From: an uncultured Chitinophagaceae bacterium
Lineage (GTDB): Bacteria > Bacteroidota > Bacteroidia > Chitinophagales > Chitinophagaceae
Length of the DNA: 64,000 bases
Assembly: GCA_937958995.1 (NCBI GenBank)
Contig: CALGAP010000015.1
Location: 12,409 to 76,408 of the forward strand
Direction of reading: 5' to 3'
In this document: positions 17,444 through 25,431 of the stretch, piece by piece
How positions within the stretch are numbered: position 1 is the stretch's first letter
Layout of the letters: the number at the start of each line of letters is the position of its first letter
Program-made: the position numbers and the translations under genes
The notes under the pieces: generated by a model
The model's database searches: none
What the model saw: the letters and a program-made list of their open reading frames with translations, nothing else
What the model was told of the DNA's origin: nothing

Positions 17444-17632
17444 TTATACTCTTTTTTCAAGATCAAAATCGGGGTTTTGTGCTGCCAGGAAAGCTGCCGG
17501 GTCGCCAAAAGGACCAAGATTCCTGGCGTCGCCAAACGCAAGAATAGGGTAAAAGATGAAGCTCAGCAGAATCAGTCCGACTGAAAAGGCTGGGCAGATA
17601 ATCTTAACTATGTGGAGCTCATTTTTTCGCAA
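17444..17632 (-). CDS. Possible small membrane protein (62 aa), TTG start
   Basis: The frame overlaps the last 14 nt of the DUF3500 gene and stops 20 nt before a strong terminator, which suggests a real final cistron. The product has one hydrophobic helix (about residues 9-32: IICPAFSVGLILLSFIFYPI) and a polar tail with Gly/Pro. The only plausible start in the overlap is TTG. No family is recognised; it may be non-coding 3' UTR. Confidence 0.4.
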   Translation of the reverse strand: MRKNELHIVKIICPAFSVGLILLSFIFYPILAFGDARNLGPFGDPAAFLAAQNPDFDLEKRV

Positions 17633-18635
17633 AATGCTCCTTCTCGTAGTGGGCTAAAAGTTCATCACCACCGAAATCAAGTTTCAGGTCGCGGAGCACG
17701 CTGTGAATGTGATTGGCGTTGTGTTGCGTGTTGTCGTATTCTATAATGATGGTAGGTCCCTGAATGCGGTAATAATGACCGGCGCCCGGTTTTAACGAAC
17801 CGGCCCAGGCGAATTGCAGTTTCTCCAAACCCGCGGTTTTGATTTCGTTCAACATTTCATCGGCAAATAATTTCGTGTAACGTCGAACGTATACTTCCAC
17901 CAAAGCAAGTAGTTTTTCCTGTTGCTCTTTGTTGAGTGCAGCGTATAAAATTCCCCCTGGTTTTTCGATGTATGCCCTGCGGCTTACGAAGGTGACAATA
18001 TCGGGAAATGCTTTTTCACTGATCAGCGCCTGCGATAATTGTTCTTTAGATAAACTGTTCAGGAGTTCAAAACCCTTCTCGGTTTCTTCGCGCAGGGCCA
18101 CTTTTCCTTTATGTGGACCATCGGGTACCACGGCGGGGTTAGCGCCAATAAATCCGGGTGTGCCCGAAATGATCTTGTTGTTTTTGGCAGTAAATGAAAA
18201 AGAAAGATGATGGCCTTCTATTCGCCAGCCCCAGGCGGCATTATTGCCGGGTTTTCCGAAGATGATGAAATAATATTTGCCCGCGTCGCGGTAAGTATCG
18301 TTGGGGCCGCGTTTTTCAAGCGCTTTTAAAATCGCCTCCAGTGCAATTACGTCATGCACTTTTTGTGCGCCTTCTTCGCTGAAGCAGGTTCGTATCAGTT
18401 CAAATGCGGCTTTCTTTTGCGTTTCATTGAGTTCACCGATGGGTATACCCTTGCGATCGTTTTTGGGAAAGAAATGCCAGTTGAAGCGTTCTTCGCTCAC
18501 GTTGCTGTACACAGCCTTCTTTTGTTGTGGCGCATCGAGGGAGTTGATAAAATTCTGTGCCGTCTGCGAAATATCTTGCTGCGCAACAGTTACGAGGGGA
18601 AGCAGGCAAAGCGCCAGCCAGCAACGCTGTTTCAT
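17619..18635 (-). CDS. DUF3500 domain protein, exported
   Basis: A 338-residue protein with a cleavable signal (LALCLLPLVTVAQQ). It matches DUF3500 in layout: NWHFFPKNDRKGIPI near residue 52, a central FIIFGKP...WGWRIEGHHLSFSF stretch, GANPAVV, and a C-terminal HYYRIQGPTIIIEYDNTQ segment followed by NHIHSVLRDLKLDFGGD. Biochemical function is unknown. Its start codon lies at the end of the hemerythrin gene. If the A-run there had one more A, the two genes would share the classical ATGA overlap, so they are very likely co-transcribed. Confidence 0.85.
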   Translation of the reverse strand: MKQRCWLALCLLPLVTVAQQDISQTAQNFINSLDAPQQKKAVYSNVSEERFNWHFFPKNDRKGIPIGELNETQKKAAFELIRTCFSEEGAQKVHDVIALEAILKALEKRGPNDTYRDAGKYYFIIFGKPGNNAAWGWRIEGHHLSFSFTAKNNKIISGTPGFIGANPAVVPDGPHKGKVALREETEKGFELLNSLSKEQLSQALISEKAFPDIVTFVSRRAYIEKPGGILYAALNKEQQEKLLALVEVYVRRYTKLFADEMLNEIKTAGLEKLQFAWAGSLKPGAGHYYRIQGPTIIIEYDNTQHNANHIHSVLRDLKLDFGGDELLAHYEKEHFAKK

Positions 18636-19215
18636 GGTCTGCGGTTTTTTCGATAGTCTTCAGCCAGGCGATGATTTCATGGTTGTTCATACCGCGTATC
18701 ATCCAGAGACTGTACATCGTGATATCGTCTTGCGGAATATGTGAGATGATATTTTGCTCCATCGCAAAAATTTCCCGGTCGCTGAAGCGGGCCCAGAGAA
18801 TACTGTTGAGAATTTCCTCTTCGAGCGACATATGTTTCAGGGCACCCACCAGCAGTTCGCGAAAAGCGAGACCAATAGTTTTTCCCAGTTGTATTTTTTC
18901 CTCGCCCGAAACGGCTTGTTCATAGGTTTGCATCAGACCTTTCAAGCGTGTCAGCAGCAATCTTCCTGCCTGGTGATCTTTTTCCAGCGTACGTATGGAA
19001 AACTCGTCGAACGGGCGCAGCACGGGCAGCAGGTAACGATCTTCCAGTGCAGCGTGTTCGCTAAAGAGGTACAGGAGTCTGTTAATTTTTTCCAGGGTGA
19101 TTTTCCCCTCGGCCGGCTGGCAGAAAGAAGTTTGTTGAATCATTATTGCGGTATCGTATAAAAGTGCCTCCAGTCCCTTGTGTAGTTGATTGAAAATATT
19201 GTAACGCTGCGTCAT
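18433..19215 (-). CDS. Hemerythrin-domain protein, C-terminus probably frameshifted
   Basis: The frame gives 260 residues, of which about the first 190 form a hemerythrin-like four-helix domain with His/Glu metal positions: FSEHAALEDRYLLPVL, TLEKDHQAGRLLL, GALKHMSLEEEILNSILWARF. The family binds a di-iron centre and senses or handles oxygen, NO or iron. The last 68 residues lie inside the DUF3500 gene in another frame, are Arg/Cys-rich and look spurious. Adding one A to the A6 run (complement of 18645-18650) would end the protein EKNRRP, with its TGA overlapping the next ATG. The natural product is thus probably about 193 aa. Confidence 0.8.
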   Translation of the reverse strand: MTQRYNIFNQLHKGLEALLYDTAIMIQQTSFCQPAEGKITLEKINRLLYLFSEHAALEDRYLLPVLRPFDEFSIRTLEKDHQAGRLLLTRLKGLMQTYEQAVSGEEKIQLGKTIGLAFRELLVGALKHMSLEEEILNSILWARFSDREIFAMEQNIISHIPQDDITMYSLWMIRGMNNHEIIAWLKTIEKTADHETALLAGALPASPRNCCAARYFADGTEFYQLPRCATTKEGCVQQRERRTLQLAFLSQKRSQGYTHR

Positions 19216-19380
19216 AAATTCCGTTTTTCTGATTCCGTTCTCGCTCTTAATGTTTCTTCAAAGTTCTTGCAACGCGTTTGTTATTGCCATTGAATGCTGT
19301 ACGAATTGTTACTTCGTGAAGATGAAATGACGGCCGCGCGAACCGAGAGGAAGATTGAAGAGACGAGAAGGGGGAATGAG

Positions 19381-19424
19381 AAAAGGAGGTAGAAAGAGTA
19401 GGGGACCCTTTGTTACCTCCTTTT
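19381..19424 (-). terminator. Probable hairpin terminator of the DUF5602-like gene
   Basis: 11-nt arms AAAAGGAGGTA (19381-19391) and TACCTCCTTTT (19414-19424), 22-nt loop, 20 nt beyond the stop of the gene at 19444. The T-tract is short on the minus strand. Confidence 0.55.
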
Positions 19425-19443
19425 TATCATTTATTCACGTGGC

Positions 19444-20205
19444 TTACGAAGCCTGCCTGTAAACAAATCCTTCCATGATGACTTCAGTAATACCATCATG
19501 TTTTACAATACGCATTTTGGTGGGATAGTAACCATCCTGCTGAAATTTGGCAGGTTGGGGAATATCCCTTTCATAATTACTGGTGCTCTGCAGGAAGGCC
19601 TTTGTGATCATGGGTTCGTAGAAGATCATTTTACCATTGTAAGAACCATACAGGAAGGTCTCGGTAAAAGTCTGGCCGTTCAGTTCAGGCGAGGTGGCAT
19701 CGATCCAGTGATTACCCATTAAAGGAACGCCGGGAACGGGAGCAATGTAGGTGGCCGGAACATATTCGTTGGCGGGCAACACATCCAGTTTGTCGTTGGC
19801 CATGGCTTCGCGCTCGGCATTGGTGATCGAATAGAAATGCACGTCGAAGTGCGGCAGATCATAAATGCCGGGAGGCTCATGACCAGCGGGGTTCCAGTTT
19901 AACCATATATGTTTAAAAGGGGTAGCAGACGCTTTGGGATGCAATGCCAGCACATAGCTGTTCAGCGCCATATCCTCGTGCGGATCGCCTTCGCCGGGCT
20001 GCAGGGGCACGCTGTTCATGGCGGCATCGTCAATGGCTACAGCTATTCTTTCGGGAGCGCCATCGTCTTTTAATTGCACCCATGTCCAGGCTTTGCCGTT
20101 ATTTACTTTCACGACCGGGCCTTTATAGACTCCTTTGGCCTGGTCTTTCTTGCAGGAAGTGGCCAGTGCGACAATGGCTACAACCGCTACAATTACTCTT
20201 TTCAT
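19444..20205 (-). CDS. DUF5602 / TTHB210-like lipoprotein
   Basis: A 253-residue lipoprotein: MKRVIVAVVAIVALATSC with the lipobox Cys at 18, followed by KK. The body (VQLKDDGAPERIAVAIDDAAMNS, HIWLNWNPAGHEPP, LPHFDVHFYSIT, pieces in order) resembles the DUF5602/TTHB210-like family, whose function is unknown. HxHFY-type histidines suggest a possible metal or acid-base role, which is inference. It is a single gene, divergent from the large propeller sensor. The family call is from memory of its motifs and moderate. Confidence 0.65.
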   Translation of the reverse strand: MKRVIVAVVAIVALATSCKKDQAKGVYKGPVVKVNNGKAWTWVQLKDDGAPERIAVAIDDAAMNSVPLQPGEGDPHEDMALNSYVLALHPKASATPFKHIWLNWNPAGHEPPGIYDLPHFDVHFYSITNAEREAMANDKLDVLPANEYVPATYIAPVPGVPLMGNHWIDATSPELNGQTFTETFLYGSYNGKMIFYEPMITKAFLQSTSNYERDIPQPAKFQQDGYYPTKMRIVKHDGITEVIMEGFVYRQAS

Positions 20206-20364
20206 ACGTGTTTGTATTTAATGATTTTGTTTGTGCCACAAAGATGGCATGCTGCAATGCGGAAGTAAATAGCGGGGAGTATGAATTGGGAAAAGGGTGG
20301 AATGGGATGGGGTTTCAGGTTCCACTACACCCTGCGCGCTACACCCGGTAACCAATTGTCAAAT

Positions 20365-23300
20365 ATGCGGGTGAATCGCAAAAATCGCCGCATGAACTGG
20401 TCCGGGAAACGAAGACACTTCGCTATTTTTGGGTTTACCAAAAAACACCCCATTTTGCTGAAACAGGTACTTGGCTCCTTGCTTTTTTTATTGGCCCTAG
20501 TAGCGGCCAGGGCGCAAGCCCCAAAGGTGAAACCTGTTCAGGCACCGCAGGCAAAACAATATGTTTTCAGCCATCTCAATTCTTTCAACGGACTTGCTTC
20601 GAATATTGTCAACAATGTAGTGCAGGACCGGAGAGGCTTTATCTGGCTGGCAACCGTTGACGGCGTACAGCGTTATGATGGAAATAAGTTTCTCAGCTTC
20701 CGCAATGAGCCGGGCAACGCCAATACCATTCCTTCCAATGTTATCAACAAATTGTATGTAGATAAGCATGGCAATTTGTGGGTGCTTGCCAATCATCGTC
20801 ACATAGGATTATTCAGCACCGATAATTTTGTATACACCGATATTCCTGTCGAAGGCAATTCGAATGAGGATTACTTAATTATGATGGTGGAACAGGATGA
20901 TGTGGGCAATGCCACTATACTGGTGCCAAACAAAGGCGTTTTTACTTACGACAGCACCAGGAAAATTTTTCGCCTTACCGACCCCTTCCAGTTTCCCGAG
21001 GAAAAATTTATCAGCTCGCTTTACAATGAAAATACCGGGCAGTATTGGTTCGCGGCAACCTGGGGCTTGGCCATGTATGATGCCAGGACAAAAAACCTGA
21101 ATTATGGCGCCAACAATCCCGACAACAATGAAGTGATCAGGCAACTGGCAAAGGAGAGATTCCTGGTGAATGTTTTTGGAGAATACAATGGCGTGTTTTG
21201 GTTTGTGACCTGGAACACGGGTGAACCAGGTGCACCATGGATTGAAGCACATAACCTGCGCACCGGCAAACGCGAACGCTATAGTATTGGCCTGCAATTT
21301 GGCCTTGGTTATTTTGAAGTGGCTGGTTATTTGCGCCAGCGCAACGGTAAAGTGTGGGTGCATGGAAAAGGATTCCTGGCAGAGTACACGGGTGGTAAAC
21401 AACCTTTTCAACTGGTGCGTAACGAAAGCGGTGAACAATCCATCAAGTTCGACCGCATTTACAGCATGTACGAAGACCGCGAAAACAATATATGGGTGGC
21501 GAGTGATAACGGCGTGTTCTTATTCAATCCTGACGCGCAGATTTTTCACAGTTATAAATTACAGCGGCCAGATGGTTCGGGACTGGTGGAAGGTCCGGCG
21601 CAGACTGCTCTTCAGCTCGACAATGGTCATGTGTTGGTAGGAAGCTGGGGCGGGGGATTATATTGTTATGACAGCACCTTCAACCAGGCGCCGCTGCCCA
21701 AAGGTTTACAGCCGCATCAGAATACATTTGCAGCCTGGAGCATGCATACGCATAGCAAGACGCGCAAGGTGTGGATCGGTTTGCAAGGCGGCGGAATGAT
21801 TGTGTATGACCCGGCCACGGAGACTTCAGATCTGTTTTACCACGAAGCCATGGAAGGCCGAACGGTGAGAGCGGTGACGGAAGACCGAAATGGCAATCTC
21901 TGGTTTGGGCTGCAGGGAGGACAGATCATAAAATGGCACCTGAAAGCTTCAGGCGGCGATCCGCGCAAAGGCTATTTGAAGGTTAAGGAAAGAGACGGGT
22001 CTTATATACTCAAGCTCTTAACCGACAACAGGGGTTATATATGGGCCGGCTCGGTGGCGGAGGGTTTGTTTAAGTTTGATCCCGAATCCAACCGACTGCT
22101 GGAACATATCACCAGCAAAAGTCCGGAAGGAAGGGGCCTGATGTTTGACCATGCCAACGACCTGCTGCAATACAACGACAGCATTTTGCTGATCGCTTCG
22201 GGCGGCATTAATATGCTTAACCTGAATACCGGCCTGATCACGCTTGTTACCAGTCGCGACGGATTGCCTGCTAATACGGCCATGTGTTTTCAAAAAGATA
22301 CCAGGGGCGTGCTTTGGGTGGGAATGATGCATGGTCTTTGCCGCGTGAACCTGGAAAAGAAAATCTTCACGCGCTACGATCGTCGCGATGGTTTGTTCTT
22401 CGATAATTTCTTCCAGGCGGGTGCTTACCGCATGAATGATGGCCGCCTGGTATTCCTTACCGATCACGACTTTTTTACATTCAACACCGAACGCTTCGAA
22501 CAGGTGGCCGAGCCGCCGCGCCCGGTAATCACTGACTTCCGCATCGCGAACAAGCAGGTATGGAACGACACCTTAGGCATTGGTGATAAGGTGGTGTTGA
22601 AACATGAGTATAATACCATACAGATAGAATTTAACGGGTTGAGTTTTGTGCGGCAAAACAAGGTGCTGTACTACTACAAACTCGACAACCTCGACAAAGA
22701 CTGGGTGCTTGCCGGCGATCGCTTACAAGCCCTGTATAGCTATTTACCACCGGGAAAATATTTGTTCCGCGTACGCAGTGAAAATGAAAACGGCGTGAGC
22801 AGTCCTGAGCTTTCTTTCCAGATTGTAGTGCAACCTCCTTTCTGGCGCACCTGGTGGTTTTATGGTTTAATAGTGTTGCTGGCCGCTGCTATCTTGTATT
22901 GGATAGACCGCGAAAGAGTGAGCAGGATTGTGGCGCTGCAAAAAGTACGTACACAGATCGCGGCCAACCTGCATATGGATATCAACACCACGCTGAACAA
23001 TATCAACCTGCTGAGCGAGATGGCCAAGATAAAGGCCGACAAGGATATTGACCGCTCCAAAGAGTACATCGACCAGATCAGCGAGAAGAGTCACAACATG
23101 ATCATTGCGATGGACGATATGCTCTGGAGCATCGATCCGAAGAATGACAATATGGAGAAGATGATCCTTCGTATGAGAGAGTTTGTGGAAGCACTGAAGA
23201 ATCGTCATGGTGCAGGCCTGCAAATGGTAGTGGCTCCCGAAGTGCGCTCCATCAAAATTGATATGGCGCTCCGGCACGAAATGTTCATTGTGTTCAAAGA

Positions 23301-23535
23301 AATTCTGCGCAACATGGTAATGCATAACCCCCAGGGTGAATTCCTGGTAAATATTGATTTGGTAAAAAACCGACTATACCTCAAAATTCATGACGCCAAT
23401 TCTGATGGCGCCACCACCATCAGCAGTCTTGCCATGTCTGACATGAAGAAAAGAATGGCAGCCATAGGGGCGGAGCTGGATGTACAGCCCACCAGGAACG
23501 GAACGGCGGTTGTATTGTTCTTGCCAATCAGGTGA
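20365..23535 (+). CDS. Two-component-type propeller sensor with degenerate histidine-kinase core
   Basis: About 1057 residues from the Met at 20365; 20281 and 20392 are alternative starts, and the last still leaves a signal-anchor (SLLFLLALVAARAQ). Periplasmic part: beta-propeller repeats (NNVVQDRRGFIWLATVDGV, MYEDRENNIWVASDNGV, VTEDRNGNLWFGLQGG and more), then a Y_Y_Y domain ending near the helix WWFYGLIVLLAAAILYW. Cytoplasmic part: a HisKA_3-like helix with AANLHMDINTTLNNI (His kept, LHDD changed to LHMD) and an HATPase whose N-box (EILRNMVMH) and G1 box (HDANSDG) lack usual ATP-binding residues. No response regulator gene is adjacent. Probably a polysaccharide or peptide sensor; kinase activity is doubtful. 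Confidence 0.82.
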   Translation: MRVNRKNRRMNWSGKRRHFAIFGFTKKHPILLKQVLGSLLFLLALVAARAQAPKVKPVQAPQAKQYVFSHLNSFNGLASNIVNNVVQDRRGFIWLATVDGVQRYDGNKFLSFRNEPGNANTIPSNVINKLYVDKHGNLWVLANHRHIGLFSTDNFVYTDIPVEGNSNEDYLIMMVEQDDVGNATILVPNKGVFTYDSTRKIFRLTDPFQFPEEKFISSLYNENTGQYWFAATWGLAMYDARTKNLNYGANNPDNNEVIRQLAKERFLVNVFGEYNGVFWFVTWNTGEPGAPWIEAHNLRTGKRERYSIGLQFGLGYFEVAGYLRQRNGKVWVHGKGFLAEYTGGKQPFQLVRNESGEQSIKFDRIYSMYEDRENNIWVASDNGVFLFNPDAQIFHSYKLQRPDGSGLVEGPAQTALQLDNGHVLVGSWGGGLYCYDSTFNQAPLPKGLQPHQNTFAAWSMHTHSKTRKVWIGLQGGGMIVYDPATETSDLFYHEAMEGRTVRAVTEDRNGNLWFGLQGGQIIKWHLKASGGDPRKGYLKVKERDGSYILKLLTDNRGYIWAGSVAEGLFKFDPESNRLLEHITSKSPEGRGLMFDHANDLLQYNDSILLIASGGINMLNLNTGLITLVTSRDGLPANTAMCFQKDTRGVLWVGMMHGLCRVNLEKKIFTRYDRRDGLFFDNFFQAGAYRMNDGRLVFLTDHDFFTFNTERFEQVAEPPRPVITDFRIANKQVWNDTLGIGDKVVLKHEYNTIQIEFNGLSFVRQNKVLYYYKLDNLDKDWVLAGDRLQALYSYLPPGKYLFRVRSENENGVSSPELSFQIVVQPPFWRTWWFYGLIVLLAAAILYWIDRERVSRIVALQKVRTQIAANLHMDINTTLNNINLLSEMAKIKADKDIDRSKEYIDQISEKSHNMIIAMDDMLWSIDPKNDNMEKMILRMREFVEALKNRHGAGLQMVVAPEVRSIKIDMALRHEMFIVFKEILRNMVMHNPQGEFLVNIDLVKNRLYLKIHDANSDGATTISSLAMSDMKKRMAAIGAELDVQPTRNGTAVVLFLPIR

Positions 23536-23550
23536 CTTTGGGATTGAACA

Positions 23551-23647
23551 CTGATTAGCGTGGATAAACGGATTTCGCAGATGAGATGCATCCATGCAAT
23601 CACTTATCCTCGTAATCCGCGCAATCCATAAAAATCCGCGATCAATC
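23551..23647. repeat. Imperfect long inverted repeat (ATCCGCG type) between convergent genes
   Basis: Left arm around 23551-23583 (GATTAGCGTGGATAAACGGA...) and right arm around 23611-23647 (reverse complement GGATTGATCGCGGATTTTTA...) pair imperfectly. The vocabulary (GATTA, GCGGATT, ACGGATTT) is shared with the repeat at 54299-54471. It lies between the stop of the propeller sensor and the stop of the XRE-like gene; a terminator-like role is inferred. Confidence 0.5.
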
Positions 23648-23902
23648 CTTATTCAAAATCTGTTTATACGCCAGATCCACCATCACCCTTCCATCCACAC
23701 CAAAGAAACGGCTAAGCGTAATTAGATCTTTCAGCGGGATATGTTCAGTATGCTTTATCAGTTTACTCAGCCTGGTATAATTCGTGCCCAGGTCATTGGC
23801 CACAATGCTTTTGGGTATATGCTCAAAGATTTGTTTGAACTCGGTGATATGGCCTGACTCAATCAGTAGTTTAACGGTCTGGTATCGCTTGTCTTTTACC
23901 AT
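23642..23902 (-). CDS. Small XRE-like helix-turn-helix regulator
   Basis: An 86-residue protein made almost only of a putative HTH region: FEHIPKSIVANDLGTNYTRLSKLIKHTEHIPLKDLITLSRFFGV, residues 27-70, read here in two helical parts (IVANDLGTNYTRLSKLI as the HTH core). It is monocistronic and divergent from the 185-aa protein and SRAP gene pair. A 15-bp palindrome (23925-23939) lies 23 nt before its start, so it probably represses itself and possibly the divergent operon. No signal or transmembrane segment is seen. Confidence 0.7.
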   Translation of the reverse strand: MVKDKRYQTVKLLIESGHITEFKQIFEHIPKSIVANDLGTNYTRLSKLIKHTEHIPLKDLITLSRFFGVDGRVMVDLAYKQILNKD

Positions 23903-23924
23903 CTAAAATTATTGGCGCGAAAAT

Positions 23925-23939
23925 ACTAAATAATTTAGT
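23925..23939. promoter_or_regulatory. Palindromic operator in the divergent promoter region
   Basis: Perfect 15-bp palindrome ACTAAAT-A-ATTTAGT between the XRE-like gene and the divergent 23959 gene. On the plus strand it runs into TAAATTGG (23939-23946), a near match to the Bacteroidota -7 box. The likely ligand is the adjacent small HTH protein. Confidence 0.55.
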
Positions 23940-23958
23940 AAATTGGCTGGCGATTCGT

Positions 23959-24516
23959 ATGGGAAAAGCATACAGTGTGTACACAAAAACTGGCCATACC
24001 GTACAACGCGCCGTATTTTTGGCGATGCACAACCCGTTTGGTCTTATCAACGAGAAATTGTTAAACGCGCTGATAGTTGCAGGCAACCGGTATTTTGTGC
24101 GGCAAACTTACCCGCGCGGGTTGCAGCCTTTTAATGAAGTTCAGAAAGCTGCATTCTTGCTTACCCATTACCGCGAGCGGGATGCGGCAGAGAAGCACTA
24201 TACCTTTTTGCAGCACGACCGCTACCGGTTTTTATACGACAGCGATCATCCTGCTCACCTGGTAAAACTAGAAATGGCGGCCCGGCAGTTTCCCGAATAT
24301 CCCGTGTACACGCCCTTACTGCAAAAGGCCTGGGAACCGTCTGAAAAAATGATCGCTCACATTCGCCGGTATATTGCGGCTCATTTCAACTGGCGCGTGC
24401 CGCGCGAAGAAGCGGTAAAAGCAGAGCTTTTTACCGAGTTCGGCGAACTTTTTGTTAACTTGAAATATAAGTCCGGGTCGGCAAGCGTACCACTTGCCGA
24501 AATTGAAAAAAGCTGA
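23959..24516 (+). CDS. Conserved hypothetical protein upstream of SRAP peptidase
   Basis: A 185-residue soluble, basic protein with no signal or membrane segment and no family I recognise. It is rich in aromatic and basic residues (RYFVRQTYPRG, TFLQHDRYRFLYDSDH, IAAHFNWRVPREEAVKAEL), which could suit nucleic-acid contact, but that is only an impression. Its stop is 5 nt before the SRAP start codon, so the two are co-transcribed, which hints at a DNA-damage-related role. Divergent from the XRE-like regulator gene. Confidence 0.7.
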   Translation: MGKAYSVYTKTGHTVQRAVFLAMHNPFGLINEKLLNALIVAGNRYFVRQTYPRGLQPFNEVQKAAFLLTHYRERDAAEKHYTFLQHDRYRFLYDSDHPAHLVKLEMAARQFPEYPVYTPLLQKAWEPSEKMIAHIRRYIAAHFNWRVPREEAVKAELFTEFGELFVNLKYKSGSASVPLAEIEKS

Positions 24517-24520
24517 TGCT

Positions 24521-25309
24521 ATGTGTTACGACATTTCTTTTTCCTCCAATATTGAATTGATCGCCGACTACCTGCCCGAAGTGGTGTTTGATCCGCAGCT
24601 GTCCATAGACTTCGATACCTATATCCACGTGCAGGCCCAGGCATTCAGAAAATACCCGGTGATCATTAATGAAGATGGGCAACTGAAATTGAAATTATTT
24701 GAATGGGGAGTGATTGCAGACTATATGAACACGCCCGAGAAAATAAAGCAATCGCGCCACATGATGTGTAATGCGCAGAGTGAAAAAATTCTGGGAGATA
24801 AAAAATCTTTCTGGAGAAGGATCCGCAATAAACGATGCCTTATTCCCGTGAATGGTATATACGAACATCGCGAAATAAAAGGATGGAAACACAAGGTGCC
24901 TTATTTCATTCACTATAAAGACAGGCCCTTGTTCTTTCTCGCCGGTCTTTACTATTACTCACCCATTCCTGATCCCGGGACCGGCGAAGTGCAAGGCACC
25001 TTTACGGTTGTAACCCGCCGCGCCAACGACGTAATGAAACTGATCCACAACGGCGGTCCCAATGCAGGCCGCATGCCGCTCTTCCTTACCCCGGAACTCG
25101 AGCGAAAATGGCTGCAACCCGACCTCACAGACGAAGATCTGCAATCCATCCTCGACTATGAAATGCCCTCATCCAACCTCGAACACTGGCCCGTTTTCAC
25201 CATCCGTACCACCAAACCCCGCCCCGACAACAAACTCGCCAACGAACCCTTCACCTGGGCCAACCTGCCTCCGTTGGGAAGCGAAACGCAGACTCAGACG
25301 CTGTTTTGA
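24521..25309 (+). CDS. SOS response-associated peptidase (SRAP; YedK/HMCES family)
   Basis: SRAP proteins form thiazolidine crosslinks to abasic sites in single-stranded DNA through Cys2 and protect the lesion. The start is set at 24521 (MCYDISF) rather than the longer ORF start at 24494, because Cys2 must follow the initiator Met. Further motifs: MCNAQSEKI, RRIRNKRCLIPVNGIYEH with the conserved Glu of the active site, and IHNGGPNAGRMPLFL with the catalytic His. About 262 residues, normal for the family. Second gene of a short operon. Its stop lies at the edge of the long inverted repeat at 25307. Confidence 0.92.
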   Translation: MCYDISFSSNIELIADYLPEVVFDPQLSIDFDTYIHVQAQAFRKYPVIINEDGQLKLKLFEWGVIADYMNTPEKIKQSRHMMCNAQSEKILGDKKSFWRRIRNKRCLIPVNGIYEHREIKGWKHKVPYFIHYKDRPLFFLAGLYYYSPIPDPGTGEVQGTFTVVTRRANDVMKLIHNGGPNAGRMPLFLTPELERKWLQPDLTDEDLQSILDYEMPSSNLEHWPVFTIRTTKPRPDNKLANEPFTWANLPPLGSETQTQTLF

Positions 25310-25431
25310 ATATTGAATTTGAATTTGAACAAGGAATTTGAATATGAATGGAGCCGACGATTCGTCTCCCATCCCCAAATTCAACATTATTCATATTCAA
25401 ATTCCTTGTTCAAATTCAAATTCAACATTCA
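25307..25431. repeat. Long AT-rich inverted repeat, 43-nt arms
   Basis: Left arm 25307-25349 and right arm 25389-25431 are reverse complements with one mismatch, around a 39-nt loop with an inner GACGA/TCGTC stem. The arms are built from TTGAAT/TTTGAA units and contain TTGAATTTGAACAAGGAAT, which recurs at 51672-51690. The element includes the SRAP stop codon at one end and the LytTR regulator stop at the other, so it forms the shared 3' end of convergent transcripts. Confidence 0.9.

Noticed and set aside
25307..25431. Possible CRISPR-like repeat array
   Set aside because: The repeats are short hexamers arranged as one palindrome with no regular spacers and no cas genes.
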